Source of the DNA: Enterovibrio qingdaonensis
GTDB taxonomy: Bacteria > Pseudomonadota > Gammaproteobacteria > Enterobacterales > Vibrionaceae
Assembly: GCF_028683135.1 (NCBI RefSeq)
Contig: NZ_JAJUBB010000006.1
Coordinates: 208,293-272,292 of the forward strand
Direction of reading: 5' to 3'
DNA: 64,000 nt
Made by a program: the position numbers and the translations under genes. Below, piece after piece: positions 52,679 to 61,429 of this stretch (position 1 is the first letter of the stretch; each line of letters opens with the position of its first letter). Under the pieces are notes generated by a model. The model saw only the letters and a program-made list of their open reading frames with translations, did not search any database and was not told the DNA's origin.

Positions 52679-53233
52679 CTATCGGCCAATTGAAATGGAT
52701 GTGGAGCGTGCAAGCTCCCAAGATTTGCCAATCAATGAGCCAAACAGGTTGTCAGTTTGATAGCACAAGGTGACTTGGTAGAGGGAGAGCCTATTGCCAA
52801 AATTGGTGACGGGTGAAAGCTCGGCTTTGGTGCTTAAGCGCGCCACCGGCTCACAATCGTATTCACCGACTTTATAGATGTTTACCCCGTTCACAGAAGG
52901 AATAGCTTGTTGCTCGCTGTTAAATCGTTGCTGTTCGATAAGAATTCCAACACGGCTTGCTTCAAAGCTATTCATGGTGGCGGTAAGCGAGTTTGATACC
53001 AAGGCCAAGGCGGCGGCAGCTTCACCATTTGTCATCCTCTCTTCCCCGTCGAAAAGCTGCGTGCGTTCCTTCAATAGGCTGACGACCGAATAGGAGAGAC
53101 GATCGAGTTTTCCTTTGACCGATTGTTTAGTCACAACGTCCATGGTGAAGACGATAATGAGACTAAAGCCAACCAAAATCATGGCGAGCTCAATACTAAA
53201 AACCCCACGCTGTTTATTGGCTAAATTGGTCAC
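52679..53233 (-). CDS. tadF: Tad pseudopilin TadF
   Basis: 184 residues from the GTG at 53233, chosen because SD AGGAA lies 7 bases upstream; a TTG at 53254 would add 7 residues. Pseudopilin-type N-terminus NKQRGVFSIELAMILVGFSLIIVF (G then hydrophobic stretch with E), processed by the TadV prepilin peptidase in other systems. The rest is predicted periplasmic with two Cys (YDCEPVARL, VTLCYQTDN). Its start lies 20 bp inside the end of tadE. Confidence 0.85.
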   Translation of the reverse strand: MTNLANKQRGVFSIELAMILVGFSLIIVFTMDVVTKQSVKGKLDRLSYSVVSLLKERTQLFDGEERMTNGEAAAALALVSNSLTATMNSFEASRVGILIEQQRFNSEQQAIPSVNGVNIYKVGEYDCEPVARLSTKAELSPVTNFGNRLSLYQVTLCYQTDNLFGSLIGKSWELARSTSISIGR

Positions 53234-53720
53234 GTTCAAATTCCTGAATGGCAAAGACTTCGCGAGATAAATCTAACGTATCGCGATCGAAAAACAGTGT
53301 GAACATAGGGTCGTACTGGTAGCTAACTTGGTAAAGCGCAATCGGTTTATCGACGCCAACGGCAGAACCAGGGGGCGAGCCTGCATCAGCGAAGGAGCTG
53401 TAGTACTCAACGGAAACTGAGAACCTGCTTGGGTCGATAACTTTGGTCCAAAAGTCACTGCTGTTATTTATCGCGGTATAGAAAATCGTGGAATAGTTGG
53501 CGTTTGACGACGACCGAGCAGCGCGGGAAGATTCAGAGATGGCATAGTCCACGACAGAGGATAGAAAGCCGATGATGCAAAGCTCTACCCAAAACATAAG
53601 GGAATAGAACATCACGATAAAGCCGAACGCAAACTCGAGTGTGACCATGCCACTTTCGCGATGTGGAGCCTGTCTTGATGGCGTGTTATTTCTTCTTTGA
53701 AAAGGGCGTAAGCGAAACAT
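53214..53720 (-). CDS. tadE: Tad pseudopilin TadE
   Basis: 168 residues. Basic leader (MFRLRPFQRRNNTPSRQAPHRESG) then the pseudopilin helix MVTLEFAFGFIVMFYSLMFWVELCIIGF, where G|M is the likely prepilin peptidase site and E is at +5. The TadE-type segment VDYAISESSRAARS follows. Minor pseudopilins TadE/TadF are needed for pilus assembly. 7 bp after tadD; end overlaps tadF. Confidence 0.88.
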   Translation of the reverse strand: MFRLRPFQRRNNTPSRQAPHRESGMVTLEFAFGFIVMFYSLMFWVELCIIGFLSSVVDYAISESSRAARSSSNANYSTIFYTAINNSSDFWTKVIDPSRFSVSVEYYSSFADAGSPPGSAVGVDKPIALYQVSYQYDPMFTLFFDRDTLDLSREVFAIQEFERDQFSQ

Positions 53721-53727
53721 GGCGATG

Positions 53728-55182
53728 CTATGCCCCCCATCGAATCGTTAATGTGTTGCCATCAACCTGTATGTCCGGTTTTTGCGTCGTGTTTTCCCGC
53801 ATTTCTAAGACGATTCTGACAAAGTTTTTATGCTCTCCGAGTTCGATGGCCTTCGCCGGCCCCGTTTGCAAATAACGCTTACGCTTGGTGGTAAAGTCTT
53901 TCGCGCCTTTGATATCAAATACCCACTTTTTTCTTTTTTCCAAATACTCTGTGCGCACGTGACCGAGCTTGAAATCAGAGGTTGCAACGTACTCATTCGC
54001 ACCATCGGTAGGTTGATAGCGCATGTCTGTGATCAGGTAACGGGAGCGTTTTTTCTTCGCAGGCTTGGCCGCTTGTTTCGCTTTTTGCTTTGCTTCTTTC
54101 GCGTCTTTTAACGCGAGCTGTTGCTTGGCTTTGGCCTCTTTCGCGGCTTGCACGCGTTGGCGAGCAAGTGTAATGGGGTCTGTGACAATGGGTGTTTTTT
54201 CTGTGTTGTTGTCAGTGCTCAACGGCGGTTTTGCGTTGGTTAGTTCTTGGGTTTCTTTTGCCTCTTTGACGACGGCTATTTCTGGTGCTTTTTCTTCTAT
54301 TAACGGTTGTTGGTCTGTAGTACTTGCCAATACTTCAGGCTTGCTGGTTGGGGTAGGCTTGGTTTCACTTTTCGCAGGCACACGAGAAAGAATGGCGTCA
54401 ATTTTGGCGATGGCTTTTTGCTGGCTTTGCGTATTGTTCGACACATTAGGCACAGTCTGAGAAAAGTGGCTATTGGCCTCAACGTTATTCAGGCTGATGT
54501 ATTTGCTTCTTAAAGTGTCTTGGCTTTGCCCTCCAAGAAGTTGACTGAATGCTCGCGAGCGCCCGGATTTTGCCAGTGCGAGAAGAAGGTTGGCTTCCAC
54601 CGTGCTGTCAGCCCGTCCGTTTTGGACGAGAGGAAGCAGTATGTCAGCGGCCAAGTCAAAATCACCTTGCAGCATGGCAATCATCGCCAAATTATTTTTT
54701 ACCACATCGTCGTCAAAGCCATTCAACCTTGCCTGTTGGAACGCGGCCTTGGCTTGTTTTAGCTCACCACGCTGCGCGAGTAGCATACCTTTTAAGTTGT
54801 ATGCTTCAGCATATTCATCATTCAAGCGAAGCGTTGCGTTGACGTGTTGCTCTGCAGAATTGAGCTTATCAAGATCGAAAAGCACATTTGCCCGCAGCAT
54901 CTCTAAATCCGCGTTTTTAAGTGCATTTATAGGAATGAGGGCTAACTGGAATTGCGCTGACTCCGGATCGCCTGACAGATAAATCGCGTTGGCGAGCTTA
55001 AATCGCCGTTCAGGTGACGGGTCTTTATTTACCTGTTCCTTGTAGCGTTTAACCAATGCGGCATAGTTGCCAGTCTGGATAAGAAGTTGATCGCCCTTTT
55101 CGCCCGCGTATTCTTCGATTACGCCGGAGGAGGAGCATGCGCTGAGTGCCAGCATAAGTGTGGCGGTAAATAACGATTTCAT
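53728..55182 (-). CDS. tadD: TadD: TPR lipoprotein with a C-terminal AMIN-like domain
   Basis: 484 residues. Lipoprotein signal with C16 in LMLALSAC. Residues ~30-240: TPR repeats (NAEAYNLKGMLLAQRGELKQAKAAFQQA-like), the normal TadD part, usually ~250 residues in all. Then a Ser/Thr/Pro linker and a Lys/Ala-rich coiled-coil-like stretch (~325-375: ARQRVQAAKEAKAKQQ, KQKAKQAAKPAKKK). The last ~100 residues (YLITDMRYQPTDGANEYVAT, KKWVFDIKGA, NFVRIVLEMRE, PDIQVDGNTLTIRW) have the strand pattern of AMIN domains, which bind peptidoglycan in AmiC and PilQ. This extension is not part of the usual TadD. ATGA overlap with tadC. Confidence 0.82.
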   Translation of the reverse strand: MKSLFTATLMLALSACSSSGVIEEYAGEKGDQLLIQTGNYAALVKRYKEQVNKDPSPERRFKLANAIYLSGDPESAQFQLALIPINALKNADLEMLRANVLFDLDKLNSAEQHVNATLRLNDEYAEAYNLKGMLLAQRGELKQAKAAFQQARLNGFDDDVVKNNLAMIAMLQGDFDLAADILLPLVQNGRADSTVEANLLLALAKSGRSRAFSQLLGGQSQDTLRSKYISLNNVEANSHFSQTVPNVSNNTQSQQKAIAKIDAILSRVPAKSETKPTPTSKPEVLASTTDQQPLIEEKAPEIAVVKEAKETQELTNAKPPLSTDNNTEKTPIVTDPITLARQRVQAAKEAKAKQQLALKDAKEAKQKAKQAAKPAKKKRSRYLITDMRYQPTDGANEYVATSDFKLGHVRTEYLEKRKKWVFDIKGAKDFTTKRKRYLQTGPAKAIELGEHKNFVRIVLEMRENTTQKPDIQVDGNTLTIRWGA

Positions 55183-56054
55183 AAGTTATCAAGCATCCTC
55201 ATTACTCCGGGGGCGACGATAAGCACGACAACGGGCAGCATGATGAAAACAATCATGGGTACCGACATCTTTGATGAAAGCTTTCCCGCTTTTTCTTCCA
55301 GTGCGAGGAGCTGGATTTTTCGAATGTCGTTCGAGAGTGTGGTTAAAATGTCGTAAACCGACGTGCCGTGTTGCATGCTCTGGCTTAGCGTCATGACAAA
55401 GCTGTGCATTTCAGGTGCAGGCACACGTTCGTATAGGTCTTGCAGCGCCTGATCGAGGCCGACGGTTTTTGCACGATGGCTGAGCCGCCTAAGCATATAA
55501 GCGAGATGATGATCGAATGAGGCCATTTCAGAGGTGAGATAAAACAGGGTAGATTCGATAGTCATACCTGTTTGAACACAAGTGGCCATCAAATCCAGAA
55601 GATAGGGAAGCTTACGCGTTATTTTGATGGCTAATGCGCGTCGGCGCATTTCAAGGTAGAGGTCGGGACCAATAACAACCACCAGTGCTAAGCCTGCGAG
55701 CCAGACAATTTTACTCAATATGGCTTCGGTAAAGGGCAAATCACCGGTCAGCAAGATAATGGCTGCACCAACAAAAAAGCAGGTGTACTTAATAAGGAAA
55801 AAGTACGGAGCCATTGAGGTGTTGTAAAAGCCCGCGCCTATAAACTTCTCTTCAATGTCATTGCTGCTGGCGGCAAAAATAGAGGCGATCACCCGAGACA
55901 ACTCTGCAAAAGGGGAAGGGCGTTCTTCCTGTGTAATGCTCAGTGCTTGTTCAATGCTGTTTTTACGCTTCAGGTTTCCAAAAATGATCGTCAGTAAGGA
56001 TGCCGCCCCTAACGCGATTAAAATAATAAACATGAAGGTATACACGCCCACCAT
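55179..56054 (-). CDS. tadC: Tad inner-membrane platform protein TadC
   Basis: 291 residues, type II secretion GspF-like domain (T2SSF). Membrane helices at the N-terminus (VYTFMFIILIALGAASLLTIIFG), two in the middle and one at the end (MSVPMIVFIMLPVVVLIVAPGVM), with the cytoplasmic helical bundle LPYLLDLMATCVQTGMTIESTLFYLTSEM and LSNDIRKIQLLALEEKAGKLSSKM. Pairs with TadB. ATG directly abuts the tadB stop (one-base overlap). Confidence 0.93.
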   Translation of the reverse strand: MVGVYTFMFIILIALGAASLLTIIFGNLKRKNSIEQALSITQEERPSPFAELSRVIASIFAASSNDIEEKFIGAGFYNTSMAPYFFLIKYTCFFVGAAIILLTGDLPFTEAILSKIVWLAGLALVVVIGPDLYLEMRRRALAIKITRKLPYLLDLMATCVQTGMTIESTLFYLTSEMASFDHHLAYMLRRLSHRAKTVGLDQALQDLYERVPAPEMHSFVMTLSQSMQHGTSVYDILTTLSNDIRKIQLLALEEKAGKLSSKMSVPMIVFIMLPVVVLIVAPGVMRMLDNL

Positions 56055-56980
56055 TATTTCACACTCTTCATCAAGCCAGTGACGATACCGATACCAATGG
56101 CCTCACTGGCCAGCGTGTAATAAAGCAGGTACCGACCACGGGGGTCGTGCATGACGAAGTCGTAATTGTCCGGCGCGATAAAACGGAGCACGACAAAAAG
56201 GAAGAAAAAGGGAATGGCACAGATGATGTAAGAAGAAAGACGCGCTTCAGCGGTCAGTGCCTTTTTCTTCATTTCAATACTGCGCGCATCAAACAGCACT
56301 CGGTTCAGATTGGTGATGACTCGGCGTAATTGGCCTCCACGGTTCACGTTGACACGCATGGCGATAACGAAGAACTGGAATGTGGGGGTTGGAAAACGTT
56401 GGCAGGCGCGAGCGAACACTGACTCGGTTGTTTCTCCAAGATTGAGTCGCTCGCCCATGGATTTAAATTCGCGTCCAACGATGTTATTCAGTGACTTCCC
56501 CACATATTGAATGGCGTGAAGTAGACTTTCACCCGCGGAAACCGAACTTGCGATCATGTTAAGCGCGTCCGGGAAGTTATCTTCAAACGTTTTTTGTGTG
56601 CGATAGTCGAGGTAGCGGATACCCATGAAGGTAAATATTGGGAATGTCAGTAGAAGCGAAACTTGAGAGCTAAAGCCTAAAACCGTGACGAAAACAAATT
56701 CGCCAATGAAGGTAGACACGGTATAGAACGCAAGCACTTTGATAATCGCGTATTCGCCAAGATCATAGTAAATATTGCGAAGTAATCGAGACAAACGTTG
56801 TGAGAGCGTGGTTTTTGACAGGGCTTCCATGTCAACCGCTCGGTTTTCGATGAGTTTGGTTTCAGGCAGCGGGTTGTTTTCCCTGAGCATACTTTCACGC
56901 CGCTCAGCCAGTACGGCTTGTCTTCTCATGATGTACAAGCCGACAACGATGAGGGCGATAAAAAACAGCTTCTCAATCAT
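56054..56980 (-). CDS. tadB: Tad inner-membrane platform protein TadB
   Basis: 308 residues, T2SSF domain: FPDALNMIASSVSAGESLLHAIQYVGKSL, then FFVIAMRVNVNRGGQLRRVITNLNRVL and EARLSSYIICAIPFFFLFVVLRF. N- and C-terminal membrane helices. TadB and TadC together are thought to couple the ATPase TadA to pilin extraction. Start overlaps the tadA stop (ATGA). Confidence 0.93.
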   Translation of the reverse strand: MIEKLFFIALIVVGLYIMRRQAVLAERRESMLRENNPLPETKLIENRAVDMEALSKTTLSQRLSRLLRNIYYDLGEYAIIKVLAFYTVSTFIGEFVFVTVLGFSSQVSLLLTFPIFTFMGIRYLDYRTQKTFEDNFPDALNMIASSVSAGESLLHAIQYVGKSLNNIVGREFKSMGERLNLGETTESVFARACQRFPTPTFQFFVIAMRVNVNRGGQLRRVITNLNRVLFDARSIEMKKKALTAEARLSSYIICAIPFFFLFVVLRFIAPDNYDFVMHDPRGRYLLYYTLASEAIGIGIVTGLMKSVK

Positions 56981-58254
56981 GATCTAATCCCGCTAAAGAT
57001 ACTCTTCAATTCGTTTTCTAAGCCAAAGTAGCGTGCTTTTTCAAACAACGCGGAGCGATCCATTAAGCCTGAGGTAATGAACTGGCCAAGGATGCGTCCT
57101 TTACTGGAAAACCCTTGGTGCTCAAAGCGGAAAATCTCTTCCATGACAACCCCTTCACCTTCCATGCCGACTATTTCGCAAATGCTCATCACCTTACGGC
57201 TACCATCGTGTAGTCGGCTGATTTGGATGATGATGTCGACAGCACTGACAACCGTGCGACGAATGGCCTCCAGCGGCAGTGAGGATGTGGCCATCATGAC
57301 CATGCTTTCGATACGTGAGATGGCATCTCGAGGGCTATTCGCGTGGAGGGTGGTCATTGAACCATCGTGCCCAGTGTTCATTGCTTGAAGCATTTCAAAC
57401 GTTTCTGCCCCACGACACTCGCCGATAATGATGCGGTCTGGACGCATACGCAGTGCGTTGATAACCAATTGCCGTTGGTTTACCTCACCGGTGCCTTCAA
57501 TACCCGCGGTCCGCGTTTCAAGTCTGACGACGTGGGGCTGTTGAAGCCTAAGTTCTGCCGCATCTTCAATTGTCACTATGCGTTCATTCTCAGAGATGTA
57601 TTGCGAGAGCGCATTCATCATGGTGGTTTTACCCGACCCGGTACCGCCAGAGATCACCACATTTAGGCGGCATCGTGACGCGATGATCATGAGTTTGGCG
57701 ACCTCTGGACTGACAGCCCCAAACTCAATCAGATCGCCAAAATTGATGCTTTGTTTTTTAAATTTACGAATAGAGATCGATGCGCCGTCTATGGCGATGG
57801 GGGGTAAAACAATGTTTACGCGACTGCCGTCTTCCAATCGGGCATCACACAAAGGAATCGAATCATCAACCCGTCGACCAACGCGTGACGCGATGCGCTT
57901 GGCGACATTGATTAACTGCAATTCATCCATGAAGGTGATGTGAGATTTTTCAACTAGCCCTTGTCGTTCAATAAAAACGTTATTTGGTCCATTGACCATG
58001 ATGTCGGAGATGGCATCATCTTCCATTAAGCTCTGAATGGGGCCGAGCCCACGTAGTTCGTCATACAGCATGTTGACGAACTCATTGCGAAGAGAGACGG
58101 AAACCGCAGCTTTGTCTTGCTCTATCAACAAAGCGATGGCTTGAGACAGCTGGCTTTTGAGCTCTTCTTTGTTGAGCGAAGAGACCGCCTCTGCATCAAT
58201 TGCGTCAAAAATGCGGGTTCTGAATGAAAGATATAGCTCGCGAGATGGATGCAT
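56977..58254 (-). CDS. tadA: Tad assembly ATPase TadA (CpaF)
   Basis: 425 residues, secretion ATPase superfamily, CpaF type. Walker A GGTGSGKTTMMNAL at 203-216, Asp box RIVTIEDAAELRLQQPHVVRLETR, Walker B-like RPDRIIIGECRGAETFEMLQAMNTGHDGSMTTLHANS with His box. The N-terminal CpaF domain has LGPIQSLMEDDAISDIMVNGPNNVFIER. Bifunctional extension/retraction motor of Tad pili. 3 bp after tadZ. Confidence 0.96.
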   Translation of the reverse strand: MHPSRELYLSFRTRIFDAIDAEAVSSLNKEELKSQLSQAIALLIEQDKAAVSVSLRNEFVNMLYDELRGLGPIQSLMEDDAISDIMVNGPNNVFIERQGLVEKSHITFMDELQLINVAKRIASRVGRRVDDSIPLCDARLEDGSRVNIVLPPIAIDGASISIRKFKKQSINFGDLIEFGAVSPEVAKLMIIASRCRLNVVISGGTGSGKTTMMNALSQYISENERIVTIEDAAELRLQQPHVVRLETRTAGIEGTGEVNQRQLVINALRMRPDRIIIGECRGAETFEMLQAMNTGHDGSMTTLHANSPRDAISRIESMVMMATSSLPLEAIRRTVVSAVDIIIQISRLHDGSRKVMSICEIVGMEGEGVVMEEIFRFEHQGFSSKGRILGQFITSGLMDRSALFEKARYFGLENELKSIFSGIRS

Positions 58255-58257
58255 GAG

Positions 58258-59517
58258 TTACACGTCCTTCTTACGCAAAAAAGGAAGAAAGCTCTTCACG
58301 CGGTTCGGGGTTACGACTTCACCGACAATCAGTGAGCAAAGGCTACGTAACTGACCACCAAGTTTGGTTTTTCCACTGCTGAGCATGTTACCGCTGACCA
58401 GTGCTTCTTCTGCCGTGATTTCATAAGGTAAAACGACATCAATAGGGGCGTTAAGGTACTTGGTTATTTCAGCTTCGGTGACGCTTTGAAATCGGGACAT
58501 TCTGTGTTTGTTCAGTACCAATACCACTCGCACAGTTTTACGCAGCTCATTTTCTTCAATGTGCTTTTTGATGCTATTTAGCAATGCCGCTGTTTCGCGC
58601 AAGCAAGAAATGGTGGGGTCCATCACCACAACAGCAACATCCAGTTGCTTCATTAATACGCTGGGTCTGAGATCAAAGCTAATTGATGCCGAGAGATCAT
58701 CAACAATGAAGTTCGCGTCACGACAGAGGTTATTTACAACGGCATTATTGATGTCATAAAAGTCGGTTGAGGTTTCAGTGGTTAGCCCCAGAGCAAGATA
58801 CTCTAGTCTGTGATTGATTCTCGTCACCAAAGCTTTGGCGGCAGACTCGTCTATTTGCCCACCAGACTCTGCGGCATTTAGTTTGCGTTTTTCGCGGTTT
58901 TTGACACCCAAGAATATATCGAGGTTTCCGGATAAGTAGTTATTGTCGACAACGACACAACTCGCTTGCTTATCATTGGCTAATTGCCAACCCAATTCGG
59001 CGGTGATCATGGAGACACCTATACCACCGCGCGATCCGATTACGCCTATCCGTTTTGCGCGGCGACGGTGTTTGAAGTTAGCGGCTTCATGTTGTTCGAA
59101 AACCCCTTCAATGAACTCTCCGAGTTCCACTTTTGTTATCGGCCATAACAGGTAATAGAAACCAAAGGCTTTCAGTTCGCGTACCAAAGAGATCGAATCT
59201 GTACTGCCCAGAATAAGTACTGATAAGGTGTTGGGGAGTCTTTCTGATAACCGACGACACTCTTCTAGCGTGTCCTCACAATGGGTCAGTTCAATGATGG
59301 CCACTTGCGCGCGAAGTGCCTCCACTTGCTTTGCTACGTCGCTGAATGTGTATTTCTCCGCAGAGGGGGCACTCTCGCCAATAAATCGAAACGTTTCTTC
59401 AACCAATGATTTATGTTGGTCTGTTTGATAGAACTGAATCACCTTGATACCGGTCTGATTACCGAGGTTACTGCTTTCATGTGTCGATTCTTTTTTCAGT
59501 AATTCATCAAAAATCAT
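58258..59517 (-). CDS. tadZ: TadZ/CpaE-like localisation protein
   Basis: 419 residues. N-terminal atypical receiver-like domain (about 25-145; AIIELTHCEDTLEECRRLSERLPNTLSVLILG...) and a MinD/ParA-like ATPase domain from ~155 (RIGVIGSRGGIGVSMITAELGWQLA). The Walker A region is unusual: SRGGIGVS in place of the canonical KGGxGKS/T, lacking both lysines, while the D in VVVDNNYLSGNLD (switch I/Walker A') is kept. TadZ polarises the Tad machinery. 10 bp after the rcpB gene. Confidence 0.9.
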   Translation of the reverse strand: MIFDELLKKESTHESSNLGNQTGIKVIQFYQTDQHKSLVEETFRFIGESAPSAEKYTFSDVAKQVEALRAQVAIIELTHCEDTLEECRRLSERLPNTLSVLILGSTDSISLVRELKAFGFYYLLWPITKVELGEFIEGVFEQHEAANFKHRRRAKRIGVIGSRGGIGVSMITAELGWQLANDKQASCVVVDNNYLSGNLDIFLGVKNREKRKLNAAESGGQIDESAAKALVTRINHRLEYLALGLTTETSTDFYDINNAVVNNLCRDANFIVDDLSASISFDLRPSVLMKQLDVAVVVMDPTISCLRETAALLNSIKKHIEENELRKTVRVVLVLNKHRMSRFQSVTEAEITKYLNAPIDVVLPYEITAEEALVSGNMLSSGKTKLGGQLRSLCSLIVGEVVTPNRVKSFLPFLRKKDV

Positions 59518-59527
59518 GGTGCAGCCT

Positions 59528-60067
59528 TTATTGCTCTTGCGGAGTCAAAAGAGTGGTTTTCACTTGCCCTGATAGCTTTCTGTTCGGGTGTAGCATGGCT
59601 TGCCAACGGATGTTGTCGGAATAACACCCATCATCGCCAGAGTGATAGTTACCAAGAACTCGCAGGTTACAAGGGCGAGTTTGGACTTGATAAACGGTCG
59701 TCGTAATTGAAACTGCATTGCCGATTAGCGATGGATTGACGTCCTTCGTCACTAGTCCACGCGGGGAACCCGCACTTATTAGCCATTTCGAGGCATTTTG
59801 GGCTAAAACCTGTCCCTTTTTGCCTGACCAAGCAATCTCAGCTCCATAAACAAGAAGCGTGTCTTTGTTTGCTTCCAAGTAGGCGAATAGCTCTTTCTTC
59901 GCGATGCTGTATGTTTTGTTCTTCATTGTGACGGAGAAGGTATAAGAAACAGGTGTTACAGTAAGATCTCCTCCCTGCACCGCCGTTGCATGGTTTGCAC
60001 TTTCGCACCCAAACAACAACATGAGGGAAAGGAGTAACACTCCTTGAGTTCCTTTTATTCGCTTCAT
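59528..60067 (-). CDS. rcpB: RcpB/CpaD-like outer-membrane lipoprotein
   Basis: 179 residues. Lipoprotein signal with Cys in LMLLFGCESA. Remainder is low in recognisable motifs, with two Cys pairs (TRPCNLRVLG, DDGCYSDN); position between rcpA and tadZ is that of RcpB/CpaD, thought to assist the secretin gate. ATGA overlap with rcpA. Identified mainly by position and signal. Confidence 0.75.
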   Translation of the reverse strand: MKRIKGTQGVLLLSLMLLFGCESANHATAVQGGDLTVTPVSYTFSVTMKNKTYSIAKKELFAYLEANKDTLLVYGAEIAWSGKKGQVLAQNASKWLISAGSPRGLVTKDVNPSLIGNAVSITTTVYQVQTRPCNLRVLGNYHSGDDGCYSDNIRWQAMLHPNRKLSGQVKTTLLTPQEQ

Positions 60068-61419
60068 TTCTTAAACCCTCCTGTCGACAAAATTTCCGTT
60101 TGCCACTGCGCCATATCAGGGGAAGCATCTAAGTCGACACCGAAGAAACGCGATAACGTGGATGTGCGCCGTATGCTGGGCAAGGTGATATTTGCTGATG
60201 TAATTGGGGCAACCAACGATACCGTAGCGACAATGACCAATTCGGTTTTTCTGCGTATGGTGGAAGAGTGACGAAATAGGGCTCCCAAGATAGGGACGTC
60301 AGCAATAAAGGGGATTTTGGACAGCGATTCTTGATCTTCGGTACTAAGAAGTCCGGCTAAGACAAAGCTATCGCCATCACCGAGTTCAATGGTCGTTTGC
60401 GCTCGACGTACGCGAAATGCGGGGACATCAAGGGCTGTATCTCCAAACTGTTCATCGACAGAGCTAACGGATGGAAACAGGGTCAACATGATTTTGTCAT
60501 CTCGCTGTACTTTAGCTGCGAGCTCCAAGCCAATCCCGAATGTTTTGTACTCAATGACATAGCCATCGTCAGTTAAGTAAGAAATGGGGACTTCACCACC
60601 AACGAGAAAACTCGCGGTCTCGCCAGAAATGACCGAAAGGTTAGGCTCAGAAAGTACCTGACCGATACGATCGTCGTTGATGGCTGACAGGTAGGTTGCG
60701 ACGTTAGTTGCACTTCCGTTTAACCCTGTTATTGCGCGGAAGAATTGCCCATTGTTGAAGCTATTTTCAAAAACGGTTCCCCATTGGATACCAAGCTCAT
60801 TGACAAGAGAGCTGTTCACTTCGGCAATGGTGAGTTTTACATTTACTTGCTTTGTGATTGCCACTTCTAAGTTATTAACCAGGCCCTCAAACGTTTTATG
60901 CGCGAGAAAGCCGATGGTTTTATCTGGCGTGTTGGTATTAAGAGATACCAGAGTGGTGGCTTTTTCATTCTGCTCTTTACTCAGTAATTCCCCGGCAATG
61001 GCGTAGATTTCGTCTTTTTCTTTTTGTGTCGGGACCGTTCCTGCCAGCACGACACGATCGCCAAGATTGAGCACGGACACGTCAGCATCGGGATATTGGG
61101 AAGAAATCAATTGTTCAACGCTGATCAGGCTTTTGTTTACCACTATTTTTTTCTCAATGAGAGTTTGGCTGTTTTCACTAAACACAATCAGTGTGGTGGT
61201 GCCTATATTGCGCCCAAAAACCACCAAGCGATTGTTATCAATGACTTGATAGTCGGCGATTTCAGGGTCGGCAATGAAAATCGTGCCAATGGTGGTGTCG
61301 AAGTGCAGAGAGCGTGCATCACCAGTTCCTAGGTTCAAAATGCTGGCGGCTAGAACGGGCAATGAACTAGTAATTAGCAATATGATGAAAATGATGGGAT
61401 AAATCCGAATAGTCTGCAT
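60064..61419 (-). CDS. rcpA: Tad secretin RcpA (CpaC)
   Basis: 451 residues. Signal peptide MQTIRIYPIIFIILLITSSLPVLAA; N-terminal CpaC-type domain with BON-like segment (VLNLGDRVVLAGTVPTQKEKDEI, YPDADVSVLNLG); then the secretin domain (QVLSEPNLSVISGETASFLVGGEVPI, LFPSVSSVDEQ, RRAQTTIELGDGDSFVLAGLLSTEDQESLSKIPFIADVPILGALFRHS), the classical signature. Forms the outer-membrane channel for the Flp pilus. 10 bp after rcpC. Confidence 0.95.
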   Translation of the reverse strand: MQTIRIYPIIFIILLITSSLPVLAASILNLGTGDARSLHFDTTIGTIFIADPEIADYQVIDNNRLVVFGRNIGTTTLIVFSENSQTLIEKKIVVNKSLISVEQLISSQYPDADVSVLNLGDRVVLAGTVPTQKEKDEIYAIAGELLSKEQNEKATTLVSLNTNTPDKTIGFLAHKTFEGLVNNLEVAITKQVNVKLTIAEVNSSLVNELGIQWGTVFENSFNNGQFFRAITGLNGSATNVATYLSAINDDRIGQVLSEPNLSVISGETASFLVGGEVPISYLTDDGYVIEYKTFGIGLELAAKVQRDDKIMLTLFPSVSSVDEQFGDTALDVPAFRVRRAQTTIELGDGDSFVLAGLLSTEDQESLSKIPFIADVPILGALFRHSSTIRRKTELVIVATVSLVAPITSANITLPSIRRTSTLSRFFGVDLDASPDMAQWQTEILSTGGFKK

Positions 61420-61429
61420 TCCTTACTCC

